Assembly (NCBI RefSeq): GCF_020283565.1
Contig: NC_060062.1
Location: 32,233,164 to 32,297,163, forward strand
Length of the DNA: 64,000 nt
DNA from: Trifolium pratense
Lineage: Eukaryota > Streptophyta > Magnoliopsida > Fabales > Fabaceae
Direction: 5' to 3'
Shown here: piece by piece, positions 1 to 11,239 of the stretch
How positions within the stretch are numbered: the first letter of the stretch is position 1
How the letters are laid out: the number at the start of each line of letters is the position of its first letter
Program-made: the position numbers and the translations under genes
The notes under the pieces: generated by a model
Seen by the model: only the letters and a program-made list of their open reading frames with translations
What the model was told of the DNA's origin: nothing
The model's database searches: none

Positions 1-70
1 AATTCTAGCTATATCATAGCTTATTATTAGTTAACCATAACAATTAGAGAAAAGTAGCTTGATCTAAACA

Positions 71-658
71 TCACATAAAATCACCAAACAATACCTTCTT
101 AAACATGGAAGAATAACTCCCTCGTGATTTTACATTGCCAAAACACACATTAGAGCTACTAACATCGTATAAATCTTCGTCTTCTTCTTCCTTCCTCGAG
201 TGTATCATCGGAGAAGATGGCACCGAATATGATGTTGGCCGTGGAGAGGACAATGACAAAGATGACGACGAAGATGATGATGAATAAGAGACAAAATTTG
301 ATGATGTCAGGGGTGGATTAAGAACGGAACCTTTTTTTGTAGTACGTTTCGGAAAAATTGTTTGCATAAACAAACTCTTTTTGGACTTGATAGGTTTTTT
401 GGTTGCATTTTGGAAATAAGATGGTGGTGGAGTAAGAGGAGGAAGAGACTTTTCATTTGATCTATGTTTAGGTGTACCTGGTTGAGATTCCCATACAAAT
501 GGAATTGAAGCAAATTTGTTGCCATGATAATCTTCATTTGATGAAATATTAGATAATTGCCTTTGTAGTTGCTCATCTAAGCACATCATCTTCTTGTTCT
601 CTTGTCTTTGTACAATTATGGGAGAAGGTTTTTGGAGAAAGTACGAAGGCTTTGTCAT
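71..658 (-). CDS. DUF688-like plant protein, 195 aa
   Basis: Single open frame of 195 residues, ATG to stop, with no intron needed. Residues 52-66 read IPFVWESQPGTPKHR, the proline/tryptophan signature I associate with the plant DUF688 family. It is followed by a proline cluster (PPLTPPP, 73-79), a basic stretch (about 87-110), a poly-serine tract (about 125-137) and an acidic run (EEEDED, about 157-162). No signal peptide or membrane segment is visible; the protein looks largely disordered. The family has no established biochemical role that I can name, so function is left open. A TATA-like motif lies about 60 bases upstream of the ATG on the minus strand. The gene stands alone, with repeats on its upstream side. 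I am sure it is a real gene and less sure of the family. Confidence 0.8.
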   Translation of the reverse strand: MTKPSYFLQKPSPIIVQRQENKKMMCLDEQLQRQLSNISSNEDYHGNKFASIPFVWESQPGTPKHRSNEKSLPPLTPPPSYFQNATKKPIKSKKSLFMQTIFPKRTTKKGSVLNPPLTSSNFVSYSSSSSSSSLSLSSPRPTSYSVPSSPMIHSRKEEEDEDLYDVSSSNVCFGNVKSRGSYSSMFKKVLFGDFM

Positions 659-714
659 GTTTATTAATTTGTTGGGGCAAATTACTATTTGGCAAATTAT
701 GGGTGTGTATTTAT

Positions 715-722
715 GTTATATA
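715..722 (-). promoter_or_regulatory. candidate TATA box of the DUF688-like gene
   Basis: On the minus strand this reads TATATAAC, about 57-64 bases before the ATG. That leaves room for a short 5' UTR. The surrounding DNA is AT-rich, so the call rests on position more than sequence. Confidence 0.35.
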
Positions 723-772
723 ATATATGCATATGTAGTAGATATTAGAATTTGTGTGAGACATGTTCAAAG

Positions 773-1150
773 GGTTTTGGTTCAGTGAAAGAGTAGTTTA
801 AGACTTTTTTAAGCTCAAAGGGGAATCTCTAACATTAGATTTGTATTAATTGGTAGTCGGTGTCTTTTGTTATTTTTAAGTGGTTTCCACATTCTAGTGG
901 AGTTTTGTGATCGTTGAATAAAGAAAAGGAGAAGTCAACTATCTAAATAATTAAGTAGTGAACATTTTCGTTTTTATATAACAAATATAAACATTTTCTT
1001 TTTTATATGACAAATATTGGTATATTAGTATTTTCTATAGAAATATTTTAACTTTTTGTTTGATTAACTCTTTTCAACTTCTTTTAACTCAAATATATTA
1101 GGTCCTCTATGAATAAAATCTACTTTCAATAGTTTATTACTTAAAAGTAG
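773..1150. other. AT-rich intergenic DNA
   Basis: Upstream flank of the DUF688-like gene. I see no long open frame, repeat or RNA in it, only AT-rich sequence. Confidence 0.5.
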
Positions 1151-1159
1151 AACTAGTTC

Positions 1160-1297
1160 TCTTCCCGTGAGCTTAGCTCAGTTGGTAGGGACATCGTACT
1201 ATATGTGCAGGAGTTCAGGTTCGAACCTGAGACACTCTACTTATTTATCTTTAAGGTGAATTTTCTAGCCACTGGCTACTTAACAAATAAAAAAAAA
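1160..1297 (+). mobile_element. tRNA-derived SINE with target-site duplication
   Basis: The head carries a pol III A box (TAGCTCAGTTGGTAGGG) and a B box (GGTTCGAACCT). A short unrelated body and a poly-A tail follow. The element is flanked by AACTAGTTC at 1151-1159 and again at 1298-1306, a 9-base target-site duplication. The tRNA-like part does not close a proper acceptor stem, so it is a SINE rather than a tRNA gene. A diverged relative of its 3' half is at 32385-32480. Confidence 0.75.
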
Positions 1298-1306
1298 AAC
1301 TAGTTC

Positions 1307-1751
1307 AAAATATCCAAGTTAACTCTTTTGATAATAACTACATAATGTTATTGCTTAACGGAGATAATATTTGAGGGTAAAATATATTTTTAAAAATTGA
1401 ACAAAATTGGTTTAAATATTTTAAAATTTTAAAACTCCAAAATATAAGCTTATTATTTTTATCCACGCAAAATTTTTAAAAAAATTATATTTATATTTTT
1501 TTAAAAAAAAGCTTATTATTATTATTTTTTTTAAAAAAAAATTATCCACGTAAAATAACGAAGTTTGGCTTTGCTAAAAAGCATTATTTGCTTTTGAATG
1601 AAAGTTGAAGTTTTTTTTTGACAAAATGAAAGTTTTTTTGACACAGAACAAAATAAATTGTTGAATTATTATAATTATATGAGTATTCACATCCAAATTG
1701 GTCTAATTAAAATTGTACAAAATTTGAAATAAAAAAAAATTGTACAAAATT
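1307..1751. other. AT-rich intergenic DNA
   Basis: Low-complexity A/T stretches without a gene or recognisable element. Confidence 0.5.
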
Positions 1752-1770
1752 AAATATTACTATTAGATTA

Positions 1771-1890
1771 GGTGTGATCATACCAGCACTAATGCACCGG
1801 ATCCCATCAGAACTCCGCAGTTAAGCGTGCTTGGGCGAGAGTAGTACTAGGATGGGTGATCTCCTGGGAAGTTCTTGTGTTGCACCTCTT
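1771..1890 (+). pseudogene. 5S rRNA retropseudogene
   Basis: About 118 bases match plant 5S rRNA end to end, including the internal control region (AGTTAAGCGTGCTTGGGCG). Most differences from the plant consensus as I know it look like C-to-T or G-to-A changes, for example GTCCTCG to GTTCTTG near the 3' end. An A-rich tail (GAAAGAAAAAAAA) follows directly. Both sides carry the same 18 bases, AAATATTACTATTAGATT, at 1752-1769 and 1901-1918. Tail plus long duplication mean a reverse-transcribed 5S RNA was inserted by LINE machinery. It is a lone copy, not part of a 5S array, and not an LTR-embedded 5S of Cassandra type. Confidence 0.88.
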
Positions 1891-2350
1891 GAAAGAAAAA
1901 AAATATTACTATTAGATTTAGATTTGGTAAAAACCACTTAAATCACTCGGATTTTGAATTCTTTTTTTAAACTGAACTAAATAAAACTGATTTCACAGAT
2001 TGTTAGTTGGGTTAATGATGATTGACACTAAATTTGGTAAGAAGACTAACAAATCTAATTACTTGTTAATCCTAGCAGCATTAATTAGAAGTCTAAAATA
2101 TGGTGAATGGATCAATATCAACATGAAACCGCTCCAAGATCCATCAACTCCCTGCAGCGAACCATGACAATTATAAGCAAAACGACTTTTTCAAGTCCAG
2201 CATTCAAACCACCAATGATAAGGATATTCAATCAATCTGGAAAGCCGGTCTCATGGACTCAAAACGACGAGTGAATTGACTATCGACACGACCTGATTCA
2301 CGTACAACAAACCCCTGTAAAAGAACACGGACCGATCAAAGACTCTTTAA

Positions 2351-3221
2351 CAGGTCCGTTTCTATGATTTTGGTGGCCTATGGACAAACATAAAATTTGG
2401 GCCTAATTTGAATTCTTAAAAAATATTGAATTCAACTGCTAAAATCTATTTTTTTTAATGAAATTACTGTCATTTCATCAACCACAAAAAAATAATTGAC
2501 TCTAAAATATTCTCCGGATGATTGTATTCCTCATCATTATCATTTTCATCAATTGAATTTTCCTAAAGCTACAATGCTTTTGGAAGTGTCGACTCTATAC
2601 CTATATATCAAATGCAAGACTTTTGACAATATTAATGCCAGATAAAAAATCTTCATTTCTATATTTCTCAAAGTACAACATTATACCCTCCATTTTTTTC
2701 AATATTATTGTAACTCCAACGCACGTTTAATTTAGATTGCAACTTCTTATGATATATCATTGTAAGTATAAATAATTATTCCTAAGGATGTATTATTGTA
2801 AATATAAATCTAAAATAAATTTAAATTTAAAATCTTCAAAATTAGGCATATTATTTTTAACCATTAAAAAATTTGGTATTTAGGGTCTGTTTGGAATAAC
2901 TTATTTTTGAGATTATACAAAATAACTTATGCAAAAAAAATAAGTTTTTATTATGTTAATTTATAAGTTCCAACTAATATAAATTGTATTTTTATAAGCT
3001 ATTTTTTCATAAACTACCTTGACAAATTTATAATAATACATGAATAATTTATTTATTTGTATAAGTTGTTTTGAATAAGCTCAAAAATAAGTATTTCAAA
3101 CAAGCCCTTATTTATTTTAGCAGATATAATATTAATATACCCCTAAAATATTATTTTGGGGCCCTAATTTGTAGGGGCCTAGGGTCGTCGCCCTTTTCGC
3201 CCTCCCTCAGATACGACCGTG
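2351..3221. mobile_element. non-autonomous hAT element, 871 bp
   Basis: The ends are imperfect inverted repeats (left CAGGTCCGTTTCTATG; right end inverted CACGGTCGTATCTGAG). They are flanked by the 8-base duplication CTCTTTAA at 2343-2350 and 3222-3229, the size expected for hAT elements. No transposase is visible. A Tourist MITE is nested inside. Confidence 0.65.
2883..3107. mobile_element. Tourist-like (PIF/Harbinger) MITE
   Basis: 225 bp with inverted ends GGGTCTGTTTGGAATAAC / GTATTTCAAACAAGCCC and a TTA duplication at 2880-2882 and 3108-3110. Relatives with the same ends are at 11240-11416 and 59589-59913. Confidence 0.75.
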
Positions 3222-3229
3222 CTCTTTAA

Positions 3230-5200
3230 AAACATCCCTAAATCCCTTGACACGGCAAATGCGAATCCGTCTTAAAACCTGCATATCCCAATGGATATGG
3301 AAATGTATCAGGAAAATCAAAAGCAGATAAGCAAATTCACTCAAATATAACCGAAATTACACAACGACGAAATTAAGTTTAATATTAATAAATGTCACAT
3401 AGCTAGGATTATACTAAATAAATAAATGCATGATTCCATGACTTTTCGTGATACACACACGGTTAATAATGACAGGGATAAAAAATAACATTTTACTGTA
3501 ATTTTTTTTTTGTTTTACATTTTACTGTAAATTTTAAAGAGACGAAAGCTGAAGAAAGTATATATTTACAGTATCAAAATCAAACTGTTTTTTTTTAATT
3601 TTTTTATAGGAACTCAAATTATTATAAATATTTGTTTTCCATTGAAGATATGGAGAAAGTGGAGATACAAAGAGTAGAGGTGACGATTAATTATGATGAT
3701 GATGATACTGATAGATTTATTCTAGAAACAAGTGAGATTTCTAAGGAATGAAAGGATGAAGTGAAGTATACTCTTGAGTTAAATGATACTTTTTCCATTT
3801 TTAAATATTTTTTAGGTTTCAAATTATAAACAAAACAACTCACATATTAGTTTGTTTTCAAAACATCTAATGTAGAATACCAAAAAAAAAACATCTAATT
3901 AAATTTTTTCTTATTGTAAGAATTGAATATTTTTTATACTTTTTATAATTCAATTTTCCTTTAAAAAAATTATTGAAAAAGTAAAACATATATAGTGAAG
4001 TATGATTTTTTTTTTTTGGGTAAACCACTAAATTAGTCTGTGTCTATAACCTCATCTCAAAAACGTCTCTGACTCTTTTAATATCTCAAATTTGTTTCTG
4101 TCTTTATCAAATATTTTTCAATATAGTCCCTCTGTTGACATCGATTTTATAACACAATTAAATGTGTTGTGGAGCTTTAAGTTTCGCGTGGTAAATGACA
4201 TGACACAATTTAAGTGTCACGTAGTCAATGGTCAGCTTAAAAAAATCATTATTCGATAAAAAAAAAAATAGTAAAGTTATAGACTAATTTGATGGTAAGT
4301 TAAAAATGTCAAAGACTGTTTAGATAGACAGTAGATTAAGACAGAGACTTATTTGACAATAAGTGAAACAAATGGTTACAGAGGGACCAAATTGAGAAAT
4401 ATTATTTGAGCCAAGGACTAATCCACGATGTCCAAGAGCTCCAAATCTGGCCCAAAGTCACTCCTTCGCGGAGACGTCTCAAGCAAGCCAAGGGTAACAA
4501 ATACCATTGTTCATGTACAACCCCCGTAGCTTCTTTTTTTTTGTAAGCAAAAAAAAATATTATTAATGGAAGTATAGGTTCAAGCCCGACAACATAGCAA
4601 GATAAACTACCCTTGGAACAGTTAGATCCATTTCAGCAGTTACCCTCACCTCAAATGTCACTTGTCGTCAGTTGTCATAGACGTTATAACTATCTCCCCT
4701 ACCTAAAGGCAAGCTTTGGTGCCAATGTACATAATTCAATCACTTTTCACTTTCGTTCCTCTTTGAATCATATACTAATTTGAGCATTGGAGTGCTAACT
4801 AAAGTGTTTTGCAGGAACCTTCACCACTCTGATTCACTGCACCAAGAACTTATCTCCACCGCAATAGTTTCGAGCCTCACTGTCATAGTCATCTAGTTTT
4901 GCTCAATACATATCAAATGTAAAAATAATTTTTATTGGTCATTAAAAATAATAAAAATAATTTGTATTTAATTTTATGAGAATAAGTAAAAGTAAATTTT
5001 AAAAATAATAAAAATCGTTTTTTTACTTATAATTTGGAAGAAAAAAAAAAGAGTTTTGTTTTTACTTATAAATTGAGACGTTGAAAATATATCATTAGTT
5101 ACAATGATTTCAATATTAAAATAAATTTTCATTTATGTTCGTAAAAAAGATCATTTATTTATTTTATTTTTATAGAAAAAGAGGGCCTTAGCAACAAAGA
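3230..5200. other. intergenic DNA, degraded repeats
   Basis: No gene is supported. About 4015-4440 has phrases typical of legume Mutator-type termini (GTCCCTCTGTTGACATC, AGAGGGACCAAATTGAG), but I could not pair the ends. The rest is AT-rich and featureless to me. Confidence 0.4.
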
Positions 5201-5494
5201 AAAAAGAAATTACAGATGTATCAACCTAAGGGTAGTATCTCCGGTCTATCAATGATGCTTATCGATCCTCCCTCATACAAAAAAGCAACTAGTAGATGAT
5301 AATCGATGCTTAGATCAATGATGCTTATGCCTCTTTCTGCACCCACATTTGTTTCAATCTAGTCTCCAGTGGTTTATAACATTTTTTTCTCCCAAAAAGA
5401 GAGTAGTAGCAAAGTGTCACTCCTCAAAAACTATATATATTGACTTAGGTTAGGGAGATTACAAAAAGAAGGAGGGGACATAGACCAAACCTCC

Positions 5495-6286
5495 CTAACT
5501 ATAAACAACTCTAAAGAAGGGTTTACCAAGCCTATTTGCATCAAAGTAGTTCTTAATTACAAGAGGTAATTCATTCCAAAAAGTAAGCCCGTCTAATAAG
5601 ATACATACGTTAGCTAAGCCATCAGCGCAAAAATTCTCTTCTCTAAAAATATGGGAGACAATGAAGTTCATGGAATGGGTGAGCAATAAGCAATTATGAC
5701 AGCTGTTCCTTAAAGCCCAAGGAACCCGGAAAGCGGATTTTAAGGCCAAGACCACTAGGGTGGAGTCAGTTTTCAACCATAGGTTTTTCCAATTCTTAGA
5801 AGCTACAATTTGTATGGCATTCATAGCACCACATAACTCAGCTACAAAAGCATAAGCAATACTTGTGTTCTCGGCAAAATCATACAAGAAATCAGCATCA
5901 GAATTCCTAAACAAACCACCATAAGCAGGAGAAGAATTGGTTGAGGTACCATCAGTATTACATTTCACCCAATTGGATAAGGGCGGTTGCCAAATTACTT
6001 CTTTGAGAGTGGTAGGTTTAGGAGAGTGAACAGTTACATTAAATCTCATCAAAGTTATAAAGTCCCTCAAGGCAGAGAAGGATAACTTGCTAGTGAAGTT
6101 ACCAGCCATAGTAATATTAGCAAAGATCCAAGACACTAAAGATCTCCAGCAAGGCTTCTCATTCTTGAATCTAACCTTATTTATGGCAATCCAAATGGCA
6201 TACAAGATATGAATCAAGACATCATTAATCACTACCTTGCATTGTGGTGACCGATTGTTCTTAGCCAAATGGCAAATGTCTGTCAT
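5495..6286 (-). CDS. LINE-type RNase H domain ORF (remnant)
   Basis: An open frame of 263 residues. The C-terminal half is an RNase H domain of the plant non-LTR retrotransposon type. The four acidic catalytic residues are all in place: D112 (NTDG), E150 (AELCGA), D174 (KTDS) and D222 (CADGLAN). Residues 1-60 match the linker that normally follows the zinc-binding tail of LINE reverse transcriptase. The frame stays open for about 15 codons upstream of the ATG and then meets a stop; no reverse transcriptase is left. The sequence below 5495 fits a LINE 3' UTR. A solo RNase H gene is possible, but a 5'-truncated LINE is more likely. The intact frame and catalytic set suggest a recent insertion. 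Confidence 0.7.
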   Translation of the reverse strand: MTDICHLAKNNRSPQCKVVINDVLIHILYAIWIAINKVRFKNEKPCWRSLVSWIFANITMAGNFTSKLSFSALRDFITLMRFNVTVHSPKPTTLKEVIWQPPLSNWVKCNTDGTSTNSSPAYGGLFRNSDADFLYDFAENTSIAYAFVAELCGAMNAIQIVASKNWKNLWLKTDSTLVVLALKSAFRVPWALRNSCHNCLLLTHSMNFIVSHIFREENFCADGLANVCILLDGLTFWNELPLVIKNYFDANRLGKPFFRVVYS

Positions 6287-6428
6287 GGAGTCAAAGTGTG
6301 GAGTGACATCTATGACAGAAGCTAGCCAACATCAGATTTGAAAGGATACATGACATCTTAGTTGACCATCATCCATATAGTAAGAGCTAGACACGCATCT
6401 TAGTTGATCATCATCCATATAGTAAGAG

Positions 6429-7365
6429 CTATGAAGCTCGGATACATGACACGATACCAATACGTTACGATACCAATACGGCGATACGGAAAAATTTTCA
6501 AAATTCCCAATACGAGGAACATCATGCTCTAACATTCACCACTTAAGAGGAAACACAAATTGTATCAATCTCATTTCCTCTGTTTTCATCATCAAAAAAA
6601 TTAATTGCTCGATATTTCTCCGATACGCATATGGAGAAGTATCTGACACGTATCGGTTATATATTTTTAAATAAATAATATTAATTGTCAATACTTCTCT
6701 AATATGCGTATCAGAAAGTATCGGACTAGTATCAGTATTAGATATGTTGAATATTGCCTTGAAATCATGTAAAAATCAGAAAATCATGTTTTGGGAGATT
6801 CTGCCTACTCACGCCCAGACGTGGGAGGCTACGCCTAGGCATAGCGCCTACGACCTATATATAGGTTGTGCGTTTTTTGGCTTTTTTAAGGGGATTTTAG
6901 GGTTTCTGAAGACAACAAAAGACTAGGATTTATAAGAGAACTTCTCTTGGGCAAACACTAGGGTTGAGATTGATTCATCACCTTGGGAAACACTTTTCAT
7001 ATTGAATTTTTTGTCCATGGGAAGAAATTCGGGCAAAGGGTCGAATTAGGATAAATGTTAATTCTTGTAATCTCTTTGAAGAGTTTCTTTGTAACAAGTA
7101 CTTCAAGTTTGTTAATGGAACGAAGAACTGCTCTATCCTTCAAAGTAGGTCGTTTTTTACCGAACTGGGTAAATAATTTTATTGTATCATTTCTCTTTCG
7201 CCGTTTTATCTTTTGGTTTGATTATTATTGTCGTTCTCACGTATTTGATTGATTAATTGTATTTGCTCCACACATCAAGATTATTGGTGTGATTTAATCG
7301 AATTCACAACAAAATACATATCGGACACGATATCTCACAATTTTTAAAGTATCAGGACTTCGTAT
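6429..7365. mobile_element. CTATGAAG-family hAT-like element, 937 bp
   Basis: Ends are CTATGAAGCTCGGATAC and, inverted, ATACGAAGTCCTGATAC. Flanks AGTAAGAG (6421-6428) and AATAAGAG (7366-7373) form an 8-base duplication with one mismatch. The interior has scattered GATACG/CGTATC words and no transposase. The left flank contains a short tandem repeat (about 6357-6428). Family members are at 18118, 22959 and 28746. Confidence 0.65.
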
Positions 7366-7373
7366 AATAAGAG

Positions 7374-8510
7374 GAAAGTCATTACAACCAGATCAAAATA
7401 ACATGGCCATGGCCATTGTATTATATAGTGAGTGAGACAAACTCTGCAATTAATTATGGGCACGTGGTGGTACTACAACTCGAAACACATGCCTTGGTCA
7501 GCAGGTCTCCTTGTTTATTTTAAAATTATTTTGTCAAATTGTTACGGATCTATATATTCTCACCCCTCTCTTAACATAGGAAAAATGATGAGTATTTTAA
7601 TTTTATCGAACAAAATAAACTATGTCACGTTTTTGGAATAATAATAAATAAATACCTTAGTTTAATAATAAGTAGTGTGAGTGAATTATGCAAGTCTAAA
7701 GATTTGATCACTATAGTAAAATGACAAGTTTTAGAACCGGGTAGTTTTAAATTCGAGCTCTATTTTGTAAAAAAAATAAAAAAATTCGAGCTCTGTTAAT
7801 GTTTAGAAGAAGATAAATATAATTATTTTTTTAAGTATTCTAAAAATTCTAAAATTTTTCCTACTTTGGACCGGACACTATTCTCTCATTCTAAATTTTT
7901 TGTTATAAAAAAAAAATTATAGTCTGAATTATGATTGTATATATCATGAACCAAGGAAACTTCTTACTCAATTAAGTTGCCGCCTAAAAAGACAAATAGA
8001 GTCAAACAGGATGTTTAACAACTCCCAAATGGCATTTTCTGAACAAACTTATCAAATTAGTTAGCCTATCTCAATCATCACTCGTAACATTTTCTATATT
8101 TTAATGGTATGGTAACATTTTATGATCTAGTTGACATGAATAATGACTAGTTAACGACATTAGAGCTCAGATCAAATCAAACCAAAAATAATGGATCTAG
8201 GACAATTTATTTAGGTGAAACTTAGCTATGCTATATATATGGATGTATTCGTAATATTCCAGCCACGGTTAAGATATGGATTTTTTTTATTATCTTTAAC
8301 AAATAAACCAAGGAAAATGATATAGCATTATCTATTGTTCGTTCTAGATTATATTATCAACAAAGTTTATATGCATATTGAACTTAATTAACTATATGCA
8401 TGCGATTATATTAGCTCAAGTTGTTACAAATGTTTGACCAATCTCAGAAGCAACTTTAGCATTCAATGATCACATGGATGAAACATCTTTATAATTTTTT
8501 CTTAATTAAT
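7374..8510. other. AT-rich intergenic DNA
   Basis: No convincing gene, RNA or repeat seen; the short frames here show no domain. Confidence 0.4.
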
Positions 8511-8521
8511 AGATTAGATAT

Positions 8522-8713
8522 ATTTGAACGAATACATTGAGTTCAAGTGATTAACGAATTTTATCAATAGACGGATTGTACAGGAAAACCCGAGTTCGAT
8601 TTCATGGATTGAACAATTTCTTAGTCAAATTTTACTTACCTCGCGATCAAACTCTGAATTACTATGACCACCTTCCACTAGAACCGGAGGGTTAACACAA
8701 CAAACAAAAAAAC
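8522..8713 (+). mobile_element. tRNA-derived SINE
   Basis: Contains an A-box-like head (GTTCAAGTGATTAACG), a B box (GAGTTCGATTTC) and an end GGAGGGTTAACACAAC followed by an A-rich tail. ATTAGATAT occurs at 8513-8521 and 8714-8722 as the target duplication. Confidence 0.6.
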
Positions 8714-8722
8714 ATTAGATAT

Positions 8723-9712
8723 CCATATTTATAAAATTTAGCTCAATTGACAATGTTGATATTACTTTGTTAAAAACTTTCACTCGAGTTCAACTTTATA
8801 ACTTTAACATGTTTATGAGTTTGTATGTTTATTAGTTTTAGATAATGGTTGTCACTTGTCAACAAACAAAATAAAAAACTAGATTTTCATAAAAATAATT
8901 TATGTAATCCCGACCTTTATAATAGCTAAGAAATTTTATAGTAAATTAGGAAATGCACCATATCGTATGTCCAAATTATGATTTAGTAAAGTTTTTTAGT
9001 AAAAATTGTTGAAAGAGTATTTTATGTGTATTTTTAACTAAAATGTTTTAGAAAATTCACTAGGAAAGAATTCATTAAAATTTGTAGATTTTATAATACC
9101 AAGAGACATTTTATATATTATGAGAAATCTCAATTAAATAACAATAACTTTCATTGTCCTGAAGAAAGAAAATTTTTCGGGGATCAAAAAGTGCAAAAAA
9201 AATATTTAAGGGCTAAAAGCAAAATTCTGAAAAATTATAGGGACAAAAAACATATTTAACCCTAAAAGTTTTGATTGAATATTATATACTACAATATTAT
9301 TTTATCATAAAAATTCTTGTAAAAAATTTTAAAATCTCAATTCAAAATACAGTTGTCACTATATATATATACAAGGATAAGAAATATAATTTAATTTTTC
9401 ATATCTTTTTATCTCTTATATTTTATTTTTCATTTTACTTTTTTTTTCACAACTAAACATACTATTAGGTGTGGTGGAATTTATTTTCTGCAGCATAAAA
9501 TTGATTTTAGATAGAAAACTAATTGGTTTAATTTGGAGGTTGCTGAACTATTTGGAGATTTTAAAATATGTACATAGAAGTAAAAAAATAATTTATTCTT
9601 GATTAACTTTTTTGTTAGAAAATACAAAAAACATTAAGATGAGCAAAGCCCAAATCAAATAAGATCTGGTTTACAATTACACGAGCCAGCCTAATCTAAT
9701 TGGGCTTTGTAG
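8723..9712. other. AT-rich intergenic DNA with one possible transposon end
   Basis: About 9180-9265 ends in GGGACAAAAAACATATTTAA and resembles a Mutator-type terminus, but no partner end was found. Nothing else is recognisable. Confidence 0.35.
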
Positions 9713-9721
9713 GAAAAATAT

Positions 9722-11180
9722 GAATATTGCTCTTTAGGCCCCGCTGCATTGCTCTCAGGCCCCCCAAACTGACAAAATTGCCCCTAAGGTAATTTTGGTA
9801 GTTAGAATCCGAAACTAATATACCTTCGGCAGATAGGATCCGAACTCTGCTAAGCAAGAAGCAAACAGCTTAAACAAAACCTTTGTGGCAGTGAGAGACA
9901 AAGTGGCTATGGCAGCACCTCACCAGTAAGACAATAAAGTCGCATCTCATCTCTCTCAATCTGTCTCAGTAAAGTAAATGCACAATCTTGCCATGGCATT
10001 TTCCATAACCACTTCTCCAACTCATCTTTTCTGCTGCAACTTCAAAGGTTTGGCAAAACTAATGGTGTCTGCTGCAAGGATTCAATCTTCGTAAGATCCG
10101 AAGATTTTTGTGCATTCAAAATTTTTATTCACTAATCACATCCTAGATTTTTGTGGATCAATTGATTTCAATGCAGATTTTCACCTATACTGCACAATTT
10201 CAGAACGTATGATCCAACGTCTACCATTTTCGAAATTTACAATACGAAGTTAACTGGTTTCGGAATTTAGGAACCGAAACATAATAGAATATCGTCGTTC
10301 GGTATTTACGAACCGAAATCGACACGCACCAGGTTCCACTACAGTCGCACAATCCCTATGGTATGCACACCAAAAGTCACCAGGTTCACTACAGTCGCAC
10401 AATCCCTATGGTATGCACACCAAAAGTTCATGCTTTATGAATTACAATTTCAGGAACATTTCATATCAACAACACAACAATTTAATTGTTCCTAAGTTCT
10501 TCACTATGTCGCTACCTTCTTCATCCAACAGTCTCCACCATTCCTCAAACTCTGCTCCAAACCCTCTTCCTTCAATATGTGGATTGTCTATCATGTGATA
10601 ATTTCCAACAACATAAGCTGTAGATGTAGGCGGTCCTTCACCGTGAAATCAATTCTCTTAGTTTCAGAAGTTATGATCCGAATTCGCTTTGTTTCGCAAA
10701 GAAAGCTAGAAAAACACACAAAAACCAGCCCATACACCAGAAACACAAACAAAAACAACAACACAAGAGGCAACTTTGCAAGATTGAATGAAACAACACA
10801 AACCATGGGAGAATCAAAACTCTATCGCCCACACATCACCTAAGCAAGACAGTAACTTGATCCAATCAATCTGTAAATTGATTTTAACATAATTCCGAAC
10901 ATGAATAATTGCAATTCCAGGAAGCAAAACTCAAATAAGGGAATAAGTTGGCATTTCAGGAAGCATAATTGCAACCGAATCGATGCATTTTGGAAGATAG
11001 AAACTGAATCTAGATTACAACCTGCTTGCTGTGTGTGCCTCTGTTGTTGTTCGTGCGGTTTGCTGGGTCCTAAATTGAATTCGGTAGATAGAATCCGAAT
11101 GGAACTTAGACATATATTGGGGCATTTTGGGATTTTTGGGGGGTTTCGGAGCAACTAGTGGGGCCTAAAAAGCAATTTTC
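9722..11180. mobile_element. Mutator-like element, 1,459 bp
   Basis: The left end GAATATTGCTCTTTAGGCCCC matches the inverted right end GAAAATTGCTTTTTAGGCCCC. The 9-base duplication GAAAAATAT (9713-9721 and 11181-11189) is diagnostic for the Mutator superfamily. Similarity continues more loosely inward, with GAATCCGA-type words on both sides. No transposase is visible. The interior has a two-copy tandem repeat at 10327-10427. Confidence 0.75.
10327..10427. repeat. two-copy ~50-bp tandem repeat
   Basis: Two adjacent copies, 10327-10377 and 10378-10427, differ by one inserted C. It lies inside the Mutator-like element. Confidence 0.8.
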
Positions 11181-11239
11181 GAAAAATATTGCAATAACAT
11201 GGGTCACCTTATTTCTAATATAATTAAATTTTGCAATTA

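Noticed and set aside
1167..1240. Functional tRNA gene
   Set aside because: A and B boxes are good but no acceptor stem closes, and a tail with target duplication shows a SINE.
1771..1890. Functional 5S rRNA gene or Cassandra LTR
   Set aside because: A lone copy with consensus changes, an A-rich tail and an 18-bp duplication fits a retropseudogene. No LTR surrounds it.
4015..4440. Complete Mutator-type MITE
   Set aside because: Suggestive end-like phrases, but the two sides could not be paired as inverted repeats and no target duplication was found.
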